Source: Xanthobacteraceae bacterium
Lineage (GTDB): Bacteria; Pseudomonadota; Alphaproteobacteria; Rhizobiales; Xanthobacteraceae
Assembly: GCA_019635635.1 (NCBI GenBank)
Contig: JAHBZB010000002.1
Location: forward strand, 186,001-250,000
Direction of reading: 5' to 3'
Length of the DNA stretch: 64,000 nucleotides
Positions 26,523-33,976 of the stretch are shown piece after piece. Position numbers and translations under genes: made by a program. The first letter of the stretch is position 1. Each line of letters opens with the position of its first letter. A model generated the notes under the pieces. The model had not been told where the DNA came from, ran no database searches, and worked only from the letters and a program-made list of their open reading frames with translations.

Positions 26523-28790
26523 TTAGCGCTCCTTCCTTTCGCGGATTGCACGCCATACGCGCTCCGGCGTGAGCGGCAATTTTCGAATGCGTATGCCATA
26601 GCCTTCGGCAAGCGCGTTTGCGACTGCGGGAGCGACCGGAAGGATCGCGCCCTCGCCCATGCCGCGCATGCCGCCGGGACCGGGACCCGTGCCGCTTTCG
26701 ATCAGCACCGTGACGAAATTCTCAGGCACTTCGTCAATCGTCGGCACGTGGTAGTCGATCATGGTCGCGTTGACCGGCTGGCCGTCCTGATAGACAAGTT
26801 CTTCGCTCAGCGTGTGGCCAAGCCCCATTATCGTAGCGCCTTCGTCCTGGCCTTCGGCCGCCGCGCGGTTCACGACGCGGCCGACATCAGCGACGCTTAC
26901 ATAATGACGTACGCTGATTTCGCCGGTGTCTTCGTCGACCGCGACCGCACATTGACCCGCTGCCGTTTCCCAGAACAGCGGCGCCTGCGTAAGCTTGCCG
27001 GCGTTCGAATGCGGCGAGACGCGCCCGATACTGACGAGTTCACCGCTGTCGATTCCAAAATAGGCATGCAGCAATTCGCTGAACGTCTTCTTGCGATTTC
27101 CGATTGCGATGCCGCCTTCGCAGAGTTCCACCGACTGCGGGTCAACCTCGAGCACGATCGCTGCAATTTCCGCGATCTGCCGCCTGATGTCCGCAGCCGC
27201 GTCGGCAATCGCGAGCCCCATCATCAGCGAGGAACGGCTTGCGCCCGTTCCCCAGTCGAACGGGGCGATCGCCGTATCGGGCGTGAGCACTTCGACCGCA
27301 TCCACGGGCTGCTTCAACTGTTCGGCGGCGAGCCTGCGCAATACCTCGCGCACGCCCTGCCCGATCTCGACGCTGTTCGAGACGACCGCGACCGAGCCGT
27401 CGATCTTCAGGCGTAACAATACCGAAGACACCGCCATGATGCCGGGATCGGAAATTCCGAGCGCGGTGCCGCGATGCGTTTCGCTGCCGCTATCCGAAGC
27501 ACGAAGCTGCGCCATTTCGCGGGTCGCGATATCCATCGCCTCACCCATCTCGACATCAATCGGGCGAAGGTCCGGACGCACATGCTCGCCGCGGCGAAGC
27601 AGATTGCGGTTGCGAAATTCCAGCGGATCGAGACCCAACGCTTCGGCGATCTCGTCCATCTGCGATTCGGATGCCCATACCGCCTGCGGCCCCCCGATCG
27701 AGCGAAACGCCGCACCCGGCACGGTGTTGGTATAGGCAGCCGTGCTTTCCAGCTTCAGGTTTGGAATCCGGTACGGCCCGATAGCGCGGTTCGCGGCTTT
27801 CACCGCGACGGCCGGTCCTGTATCGGCATAAGCGCCACCGTTCATCAACACGCTGACCGACTTCGCGAGAATAGCGCCGTCATTGCGGACGCCGGTCTTT
27901 ACGCGGATCGAAGCGCTCAGGCGGCGGGCGGTCAGCATTGATTCCGAAATCGAAAGGCAGACGCGAACCGGACGGTGCGTTTTCCATGCAAGCGCCGCGA
28001 CCAACGGATCAATCTTTACCGACGCCTTGCCGCCGAAGCCGCCGCCGACATTCGGTGAAATGATCCGGATGCGCGCGAGCGGCATGCCGAAGACACGGGA
28101 AAGAACCTTCTGAACCGCGGTCGGCGACTGGCCGCAACTCCACACCGTAAGGCCGCCGCTATCAAACGATGCAATGACACAGTGGGGCTCCATCGCGTAA
28201 TGGAACACCATCGGAAATTCGTATTTCGCCTCGAAGCAGCGGTCGGCCTGCGCAAATGCTTTCTCTACGTCGCCGTGTTCGTAATTGTAGTGCTGGAAGA
28301 TGTTGGTTCCAGCGACCGGCTTCGCCTCGCCCTTGAAATAGAAATCCTTGACGGTGTCGTGCGTTTCGTGAACCAGCGGCGCGGATGCTTCGATCGCTTC
28401 CGCCGCGTCGGTGACGAAGGGAATCGGTTCATAGTCGACCGAGATCGCTTCAAGCGCTTCTTCCGCAATCCGCTCGTCGTCAGCCGCCACCATCGCTACC
28501 GGCTCGCCGACATAACGCACGCGGTCGATCGCGATCACGGGCCGGTCCTTGAGATAGAGACCCCAGTGATTGTTCAGCGCGGAGACATCTGCTCCCGTCA
28601 GCACGGCAATGACGCCGGGCATCTCGAGTGCTGCCGACGCATCGATACTCTTTATTACCGCGTGCGGATGCGGGCTGCGCAGGATCTTGCCGTGGACCAT
28701 GCCCGGCACTTCGACGTCGGTGATGTATTCCGTGCGGCCCGTGACCTTGTCGATGTAGTCCGACGGCGTGACAGGCGCGCGGCTAGACAT
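26523..28790 (-). CDS. Mo hydroxylase large (Mo-cofactor) subunit, third copy
   Basis: This 755-residue CoxL/XdhB-family subunit begins SRAPVTPSDYIDKVTGRTEY and has NVGGGFGGKA as the cofactor loop and a C-terminal GMRGMGEGAILP with the catalytic Glu (GMGE). It forms a complete enzyme with the FAD and [2Fe-2S] subunits downstream, with CoxG as accessory. The CO dehydrogenase active-site loop is absent, so it acts on an organic substrate such as an N-heterocycle or aldehyde. It begins 56 bp after the PLP-enzyme gene. Confidence 0.93.
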   Translation of the reverse strand: MSSRAPVTPSDYIDKVTGRTEYITDVEVPGMVHGKILRSPHPHAVIKSIDASAALEMPGVIAVLTGADVSALNNHWGLYLKDRPVIAIDRVRYVGEPVAMVAADDERIAEEALEAISVDYEPIPFVTDAAEAIEASAPLVHETHDTVKDFYFKGEAKPVAGTNIFQHYNYEHGDVEKAFAQADRCFEAKYEFPMVFHYAMEPHCVIASFDSGGLTVWSCGQSPTAVQKVLSRVFGMPLARIRIISPNVGGGFGGKASVKIDPLVAALAWKTHRPVRVCLSISESMLTARRLSASIRVKTGVRNDGAILAKSVSVLMNGGAYADTGPAVAVKAANRAIGPYRIPNLKLESTAAYTNTVPGAAFRSIGGPQAVWASESQMDEIAEALGLDPLEFRNRNLLRRGEHVRPDLRPIDVEMGEAMDIATREMAQLRASDSGSETHRGTALGISDPGIMAVSSVLLRLKIDGSVAVVSNSVEIGQGVREVLRRLAAEQLKQPVDAVEVLTPDTAIAPFDWGTGASRSSLMMGLAIADAAADIRRQIAEIAAIVLEVDPQSVELCEGGIAIGNRKKTFSELLHAYFGIDSGELVSIGRVSPHSNAGKLTQAPLFWETAAGQCAVAVDEDTGEISVRHYVSVADVGRVVNRAAAEGQDEGATIMGLGHTLSEELVYQDGQPVNATMIDYHVPTIDEVPENFVTVLIESGTGPGPGGMRGMGEGAILPVAPAVANALAEGYGIRIRKLPLTPERVWRAIRERKER

Positions 28791-28846
28791 CGGCGCTCTC
28801 CGTTGTCGCCCGCTGCACGCTATGGAACACGCCGGTCTGCAATCTG

Positions 28847-30109
28847 CTACCTCGGCGACGGGAAAATGCTGCGCTTGACGAGTTCGCTCACAGCTTCGTC
28901 GAAATCCGCCGGCACGACAATCAGATCGTCCTGGTATTTCGCCGTCACCGCGGTATCCTTCAGTCCGCTCGCAGTCAGCAGTGTGACAACCGTCTCAGCC
29001 GGGCCGATTACGCCGCGCTCTTTCAATTTCTCGACTGCCACAAAAGTCGCAGCCGACGACGGTTCCACATAGAGCCCTTCCCGCCTTGCGAGGAGGCTTT
29101 GCCAACGCATCATCTCGTCGTTTCCGGCAGTCACGGCGACGCCCTTCGAGCGCCGCAGAATATCGAGCGCCTGATGTGTCGCCTGAGTCGCACCGATCGA
29201 GACCGCGACCGTGTCGTGCGTTTTCGGCATGTCGCTCGGTGCATCAACCTTCTCGGTCATCGCGCGCTCGAGCGAGCCATACACCTCCGCGGCTACGAAA
29301 CGCGGCATGCGGTCGGTCCAGCCGAATGCCATCATGTCTTCGAAACCGCGCCACATCCCGACCAGCGCGTCGCCATAGCAGACCGGGAGCACGCACCAGT
29401 CGGGAACGCGCCAAACGAGCTGCTCTGCAATTTCATAGGCAAGCGTCTTGTAGCCGTCGATCCCAAGCGGGTTGCTGCCGGCGACCGGCCCGAAGAAGGG
29501 CGAAGTCGGAAACCATCCGAAATTACGGACGGCATGCTCCATCAGGGTCCAGCGGTCTTTTTTATTTTCGACCGCGATCACCTGCGCGCCATAGGCCCGC
29601 ATCTGATGCAGCATCGGGCCGCTCGTGCCCTTGAACGTAAATACGACGCAAGGAATGTCGGCTTTCGCGGCATAGGCGGCGGCCGCCGCACCCGCGTTGC
29701 CGGAAGAACTGGACACGATCACCTTCGCGCCGAGTTTCTTCGCCGAAGATACCGCGAGACAGGCGAGCCGGTCCTTGAAGGACCAGGTCGGATTTCTGCT
29801 TTCGTCTTTTCCGTAAAGGTTCTGCAGACCGAGCTCGGACGCGACGGCAGCGAGCTTGTGAAGCGGGCTGCCGCCCTCGCCCAGACTAACCGCCTCGTTT
29901 TCGGAAACAGGAAGTACGTCGCCGTAGCGCCAGAGCGTTCGTGGCGCATCGGCCGCCGGCTTCGCGCGCTTTACGCGCAGCGAATTATCATAGGCAACGA
30001 CGAGATTGCTCCGGACAGACGGCCTGCATACCGGGCAATCCCGGTCGTAGTGGTCGAGGGGGAATTGCGTTGCGCATCGTACGCATTGAAGCCCGGCGAC
30101 ATGCGACAT
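28847..30109 (-). CDS. Threonine synthase-like PLP-dependent enzyme
   Basis: This 420-residue fold-type II PLP enzyme has the cofactor lysine in TWSFKDR (Lys112), the phosphate-binding SSSGNAG and a C-terminal EPSSAA. An N-terminal zinc-finger-like module with Cys at 9, 12, 25 and 28 is typical of one threonine synthase subgroup. Its ATG overlaps the peptidase stop by one base. In a catabolic operon it is more likely a lyase or ammonia-eliminating enzyme acting on a hydroxy- or phospho-amino acid than a biosynthetic threonine synthase, but this is inference. Confidence 0.82.
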   Translation of the reverse strand: MSHVAGLQCVRCATQFPLDHYDRDCPVCRPSVRSNLVVAYDNSLRVKRAKPAADAPRTLWRYGDVLPVSENEAVSLGEGGSPLHKLAAVASELGLQNLYGKDESRNPTWSFKDRLACLAVSSAKKLGAKVIVSSSSGNAGAAAAAYAAKADIPCVVFTFKGTSGPMLHQMRAYGAQVIAVENKKDRWTLMEHAVRNFGWFPTSPFFGPVAGSNPLGIDGYKTLAYEIAEQLVWRVPDWCVLPVCYGDALVGMWRGFEDMMAFGWTDRMPRFVAAEVYGSLERAMTEKVDAPSDMPKTHDTVAVSIGATQATHQALDILRRSKGVAVTAGNDEMMRWQSLLARREGLYVEPSSAATFVAVEKLKERGVIGPAETVVTLLTASGLKDTAVTAKYQDDLIVVPADFDEAVSELVKRSIFPSPR

Positions 30110-31296
30110 CAAATTACACGCAACTTGGCATCGGTAAGCATGAAGGTGTCGACGCCGTCGCGTGTGACAACCATCGTGTCCTCGACTTGTAACCCCGCAT
30201 AGCCCATCTCGTAGTACGGGGTTTCGACGCAGATCACCATGCCTTCCTCGAAACTCTCGGCGTTGGACGGCGCGATGTTCGGCGCATCGTAGCCGTCGAG
30301 GCCGATACCGTGGCCGATATGGCTGCGCTGATAATGCGAAATGCCCTCGCGGCGTACCGCCTCTACCGCAGCGTCGAACACATCCGCCACCTTTACGCCC
30401 GGCTTGATCATATCGATCGCCTTGTACATGCCGACGCAGATGGCATTGTGATAGCGCGCGGTCTTCTGATCGGGTTCGCCGATGATGCCATTGCGGGCGA
30501 TATCCGCGCGGTAGTGGCGATAGCGCCCGCCAACGTCGAAGCGGATCACGGCACCGCGCTTGATCCTGGTTTCGTTCGGCTGCACGTTGGTCATGGCACC
30601 GCGATCACCGACGCCGATGCAGCCGAGTACCGGCAGGCCGCCCTCCTCGACCGTCTTGCAATGGAATGCACGCGCAAGATCCATCTCAGTCTTGCCTTCG
30701 CGTGCGATATCGAGCGCCGCGGTGATCGACATGTCCGCGATCTGCGCCGACTTGCGAAGGCGGCGAATTTCTTCATGCGTCTTGATTGCGCGTGCGTAGC
30801 GGAAAACGCTCGATGCGCGCACCAGCTTTGCGTTCGGCAGAAGCTCCGCGAGCTTGTCCCAGTACTCGGGAAGAATTCCGATCTCGTCGACGCCGATGGT
30901 CGCAGATTGCAGCCCGCGATCCTTGATTGCTCTGACAAGACAGCCGACGGCATCGCCGTCGTCATGCTGATCGAGGATTTCCTGAATACGCTTGTCCTGC
31001 CCCGAAAGCGTCACGCCCGGCGTCGTGTCGACGATGAACTTTCCGAAGCGGCGGACATCCTTGACCCACACTTCCGGATCGGCGGCAAGATCGACCAGAC
31101 CCGTGCTCGTGATCGCTACTGCGTCCTCAAGGTTGGCGGCGGGCGTCAGCACATAGGCCTGCGGACCGCGGCGGATCCATTGGCTCATCGCCCAGAAGCC
31201 GCTCGTATAGGTCACGTTTTCTGGCATCGTAGCGACGACCGCATCCAGACCGGCGCGCTTCATGCCAGCCAGCAGCCGTTCCGCATTCATGAGCAT
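30109..31296 (-). CDS. M24-family metallopeptidase (Xaa-Pro dipeptidase/creatinase-like)
   Basis: This 395-residue protein has an N-terminal creatinase-like domain (about 1-150) and a C-terminal pita-bread peptidase domain. All five metal ligands are visible: the two Asp in RFDVGGRYRHYRADIAR, His in SHIGHGIGLDG, Glu in ICVETPYY and Glu in GLQVEDTM. This favours a metal-dependent peptidase or amidase over a metal-free creatinase. The ATG at 31296 is chosen for its GAGG nine bases upstream. It is the first gene of the long F420/Mo hydroxylase series, with an operator-like repeat about 60 bp upstream. Confidence 0.9.
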   Translation of the reverse strand: MLMNAERLLAGMKRAGLDAVVATMPENVTYTSGFWAMSQWIRRGPQAYVLTPAANLEDAVAITSTGLVDLAADPEVWVKDVRRFGKFIVDTTPGVTLSGQDKRIQEILDQHDDGDAVGCLVRAIKDRGLQSATIGVDEIGILPEYWDKLAELLPNAKLVRASSVFRYARAIKTHEEIRRLRKSAQIADMSITAALDIAREGKTEMDLARAFHCKTVEEGGLPVLGCIGVGDRGAMTNVQPNETRIKRGAVIRFDVGGRYRHYRADIARNGIIGEPDQKTARYHNAICVGMYKAIDMIKPGVKVADVFDAAVEAVRREGISHYQRSHIGHGIGLDGYDAPNIAPSNAESFEEGMVICVETPYYEMGYAGLQVEDTMVVTRDGVDTFMLTDAKLRVI

Positions 31297-31338
31297 GTGC
31301 AGTTTCCTCAAGAGGAAGATTCAAAGGCTGAACGCCAT

Positions 31339-31364
31339 GTTCCTGTTTTCGGAACGTCGTTCTA
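31339..31364 (-). promoter_or_regulatory. Operator-like repeat B, upstream of the M24 peptidase operon
   Basis: The plus strand reads GTTCC-N7-GGAAC-N3-GTTCTA, the same architecture as repeat A at 19462-19487, differing only at positions 7, 9, 10 and 18. It lies 42-68 bp upstream of the M24 start codon. Its position at the head of the series makes it the main control point of the putative IclR regulon. Confidence 0.65.
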
Positions 31365-31457
31365 GATTTTTGATTTATAGGCAACGGCTTACGCCGCCGT
31401 CAAGAAGCGCGGCGTGAAAGGCACGGTTGAAATCCTGTCTCGGCTGAAAGCAGACAG

Positions 31458-31745
31458 CTACTTCTCGACGCGATCGCCCGGCCCGGTCGCGACGTCCGCG
31501 ATATTCTGCATGGAAACGATTTCGCCGAGCTTTGCGTAGTTAGAGCCGCCGAGGCGACACACCGGATGCGGCGCGCGGGTATCGATCTTGTTGTTCTGGC
31601 ATAAGCCGTCACGAATATGGAACGCGACGACTTCACCGACCAGAAATGTATAGCCGGTCGTGCCGAATGCGATGTCGTGGCGCAGAATGCTTTCCATGCT
31701 CACCGGCTCGTCACGAAGGCGCGGAACCTTGGTGTTTTCACCCGG
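31458..31745 (-). pseudogene. Flavin reductase-family remnant (C-terminal fragment)
   Basis: The minus strand encodes a C-terminal piece of a flavin reductase-like (DIM6/NTAB) domain: KVPRLRDEPVSMES, then FGTTGYTFLVGEVVAFHIRDG and IDTRAPHPVCRLGGSNYAKLGE. Upstream of about 31745 the matching reading appears to jump to another frame (ATLVGLATVPG followed by a stop), and the N-terminal flavin-binding half is missing. The open frame continues to 31880 but that part does not resemble the family. It is best read as a truncated, frameshifted relic between the MetE-like gene and the M24 operon. The rest of 31365-32013 shows no other gene. Confidence 0.5.
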
Positions 31746-32013
31746 GGACCGTCGCCAAACCGACCAGCGTCGCTCCCGAGGCGGCATCGGCGCCGAATCG
31801 ACTTTCATTTCGTCAACCCATCGTTGCCGAAGCAAATCAATCAGCTTTACCTGACGCGGGCGAGCAGGAGCGCCCGCCACATCAGTGACAAGGGCAAAAG
31901 CCGGAATCAGAAATTCGAAGACTGCCGCGAGGACGCAGGCTTACAATTCACCCGCGAAGCTCCGCGTGGCGCCCATCTATTCGCGCCGTAGCTCCAATGC
32001 GAGAAGTGCTGGG

Positions 32014-33126
32014 CTATTTCCAGATCGCTTTCGCGGTATCTACGCAAAGTTTCAGCTTCGCGCGCTCGTCGGCTTCCGTCACCGGATTGCCCGCGACCGT
32101 CGAGGCGAAGCCGCATTGCGGGCTGATTGCAAGGCGATCGAGGTCGATATACTTCGTCGCTTCGTCCACGCGGCGTTTGAGATCGTCCGGATTCTCGAGC
32201 TGCGGTGACTTGCTGGTGACGACACCGAGTACAACACCCACGCCCTTCGGCACAAAACGCAGCGGCGAGAAATCGCCTGCGCGCGCGGAGTCGAATTCCA
32301 GCAGGAAGTGATTGATCTTCGCGCGGCTGAAGAAACGCTCCGCGATATCTTCGTAGCCGCCGGCTGCGAGATAATGGCCCTTCAGGTTGCCGCGGCACAT
32401 GTGAACCCCGACGCGCACGCTCGACGGCAGTACCGAAACTGCCTCGTTGATCGCATCGATATAGAGATCGACGAGTTCGTCCGGGTCCTGCCCGACCGAC
32501 TTCACCTTGTCGCGGATCGCGGGGTCGCAAAGCATCGCGATCGCGACCTCGTCGAGCTGCACGTATTCGCAGCCCGCTTTTGCGAGATCGGCGATCTCCT
32601 CCTGGAACACCCTTCCGAGATCGCGGAAAAAGCTTTTCGCATCGGGATAGACCTTCGCGTCGGCGAAATCGCTGCAACGATAGAAATGCATGGTGGAAGG
32701 CGCGGGAATGGTGATCTTCGGCGTCAGCCTAGTATGCGCCTTGACGAACTCGAATTCGTCCACCGCGAGCGGCCGTACGCGCCTGATCTTCTTGCTCGCA
32801 TAAGGCGCGGTGAATTCGTATTCGTGTCCGGTATCGTCGCGGAAGGTATAGACCGCACCCTTGATCTCGAAGCCCTCGGTGCGCTCGACGAAGCGGCTCC
32901 AATATGAGCCGCGGCGGAACTCGCCGTCGTTCACGACCTCGAGCCCGGTGCTCTCCTGCAATTTCAGTACGTCGCGGATGCAGTCGTCCTGGATCTTCGC
33001 GAAGGTCGCGTCATCGATCGAGCCATTCTGATGCTGCTTGAAGGCCTGCCGCAGCGCCGGCGGCCGCAACAGGCTCCCGACATGATCGGCACGGAACGGC
33101 GGACGGCCTGACGCGAGGCGAGACAT
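32014..33126 (-). CDS. MetE C-terminal-like (cobalamin-independent methionine synthase family) protein
   Basis: This 370-residue TIM-barrel protein resembles the catalytic half of MetE and the stand-alone YxjG/YxjH group: FRADHVGSLLRP at the N-terminus, GLEVVNDGEFRRGSYW, YVQLDEVAIAML in the middle, VHMCRGN and a C-terminal SPQCGFAS. The His of HMCRGN and the Cys of SPQCGF match zinc-ligand positions. Such proteins transfer methyl groups to or from thiols, or act on methylated sulfur or selenium compounds. It is divergent from the TetR gene and likely controlled by it. The methyl donor is unknown. Confidence 0.88.
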   Translation of the reverse strand: MSRLASGRPPFRADHVGSLLRPPALRQAFKQHQNGSIDDATFAKIQDDCIRDVLKLQESTGLEVVNDGEFRRGSYWSRFVERTEGFEIKGAVYTFRDDTGHEYEFTAPYASKKIRRVRPLAVDEFEFVKAHTRLTPKITIPAPSTMHFYRCSDFADAKVYPDAKSFFRDLGRVFQEEIADLAKAGCEYVQLDEVAIAMLCDPAIRDKVKSVGQDPDELVDLYIDAINEAVSVLPSSVRVGVHMCRGNLKGHYLAAGGYEDIAERFFSRAKINHFLLEFDSARAGDFSPLRFVPKGVGVVLGVVTSKSPQLENPDDLKRRVDEATKYIDLDRLAISPQCGFASTVAGNPVTEADERAKLKLCVDTAKAIWK

Positions 33127-33159
33127 AGCGCTTCTCCCGGGCTTCCGGCTTGCCGCCGG

Positions 33160-33174
33160 ATTCTATAGATCAAT
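33160..33174. promoter_or_regulatory. Shared 15-bp element (copy 1) between metE-like and tetR genes
   Basis: ATTCTATAGATCAAT contains the palindromic core TCTATAGA. The exact reverse complement occurs upstream of the acyl-CoA synthetase at 33924-33938. It sits 34 bp before the MetE-like start and 75 bp before the TetR start. A TetR dimer binding site is the simplest reading. Confidence 0.6.
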
Positions 33175-33248
33175 AGATAGATCGAAACCGCCGGTCGTGT
33201 CAAAAAGCATGTCCGTAGCGGCGGACGAGGTTCTGGAGATTCGCGCGA

Positions 33249-33893
33249 ATGAAGACGCGGCGCAAACCCGAATTGCAGGTTGTGGGCACGAGCCCGCGCG
33301 CATCCGCGCCGACCCAGCGCCGCCGGCAAAGCGAAATCCTCGACGCCGCCGCGAAAGTATTCGCCGAGCGCGGCTATTACGGCGCAAGCACGCAGGACAT
33401 CGCGGATGTGCTCGGCATCCGGCAGGCCAGTCTTTATTATTACTTCTCGTCGAAGGAGATCGCGCTCGAGCTGGTTTGTATGAAGGGCGTGGAAGGCTTC
33501 TTCGAAGCCGCTTCCGAGGTCGCGTCTCGAAAAATAAGCGCGGCCGACAAAGTGCGTGGCCTCGTCGAGGCGCATCTGGCGCCGCTTTCGGATCGCGCGG
33601 ACTTCGTGAAGACGTTCCTGAACGAGCGGCAATATCTCCCATCCGCGTCGCGCAAGAAGGTGGGCAAGCTCTCGCGCGCCTACGAGAAGGTCATCGAAAA
33701 GGTGATCGCGGAAGGGGTTGCCAGCGGCGAATTCCGCAAAACCCTCGACCCGCGGCTCATGACGCTCGCGCTCCTCGGTATGTGCAAGTCCGTCTCGGTA
33801 TGGATGGGCAAGGAAGAGCACTATCAGGTCCCGGAAGTTGCAGAGCAATATACGCGCATCCTGCTTGCGGGCATCGGCAAAAAACGGCGCTGA
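33249..33893 (+). CDS. TetR-family transcriptional regulator
   Basis: This 214-residue regulator has an N-terminal helix-turn-helix (about residues 25-70: RRQSEILDAAAKVFAERGYYGAST, then DVLGIRQASLYYYFSSKEIAL) and a helical ligand-binding domain. Its neighbours (acyl-CoA synthetase, Liv importer) are typical of TetR repressors that sense acyl-CoA or aromatic acids. A GGAG about ten bases upstream supports the ATG. It probably binds the 15-bp element repeated at 33160 and 33924. Confidence 0.92.
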   Translation: MKTRRKPELQVVGTSPRASAPTQRRRQSEILDAAAKVFAERGYYGASTQDIADVLGIRQASLYYYFSSKEIALELVCMKGVEGFFEAASEVASRKISAADKVRGLVEAHLAPLSDRADFVKTFLNERQYLPSASRKKVGKLSRAYEKVIEKVIAEGVASGEFRKTLDPRLMTLALLGMCKSVSVWMGKEEHYQVPEVAEQYTRILLAGIGKKRR

Positions 33894-33923
33894 AAACGCC
33901 GCCGAATTCCCGTTGCGTTTTCA

Positions 33924-33938
33924 ATTGATCTATAGAAT
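33924..33938. promoter_or_regulatory. Shared 15-bp element (copy 2) upstream of the acyl-CoA synthetase operon
   Basis: ATTGATCTATAGAAT is the exact reverse complement of the sequence at 33160-33174. It lies 39 bp before the acyl-CoA synthetase start in the 83-bp gap after tetR, so it probably controls the synthetase and Liv transporter genes separately from tetR itself. Confidence 0.6.
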
Positions 33939-33976
33939 TATTTCGGAACGCCGCTCGATGAAAAAAGGGCCAGCCA

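Noticed and set aside
425-28790. Aerobic CO dehydrogenase (because of CoxL/CoxM/CoxS/CoxG-like genes)
   Set aside because: None of the three large subunits shows the Cys-containing AYRCSFR active-site loop of form I CO dehydrogenase.
31881-32013. Missing N-terminal part of the flavin reductase remnant
   Set aside because: All three minus frames here have stops and none resembles the flavin-binding half, so it was not included.
33943-33956. TTCGGAACGCCGCTC as a third copy of the IclR-type operator
   Set aside because: Only the GGAAC arm matches; the GTTCC arm is missing and the third arm is GCTC, so similarity is too weak.
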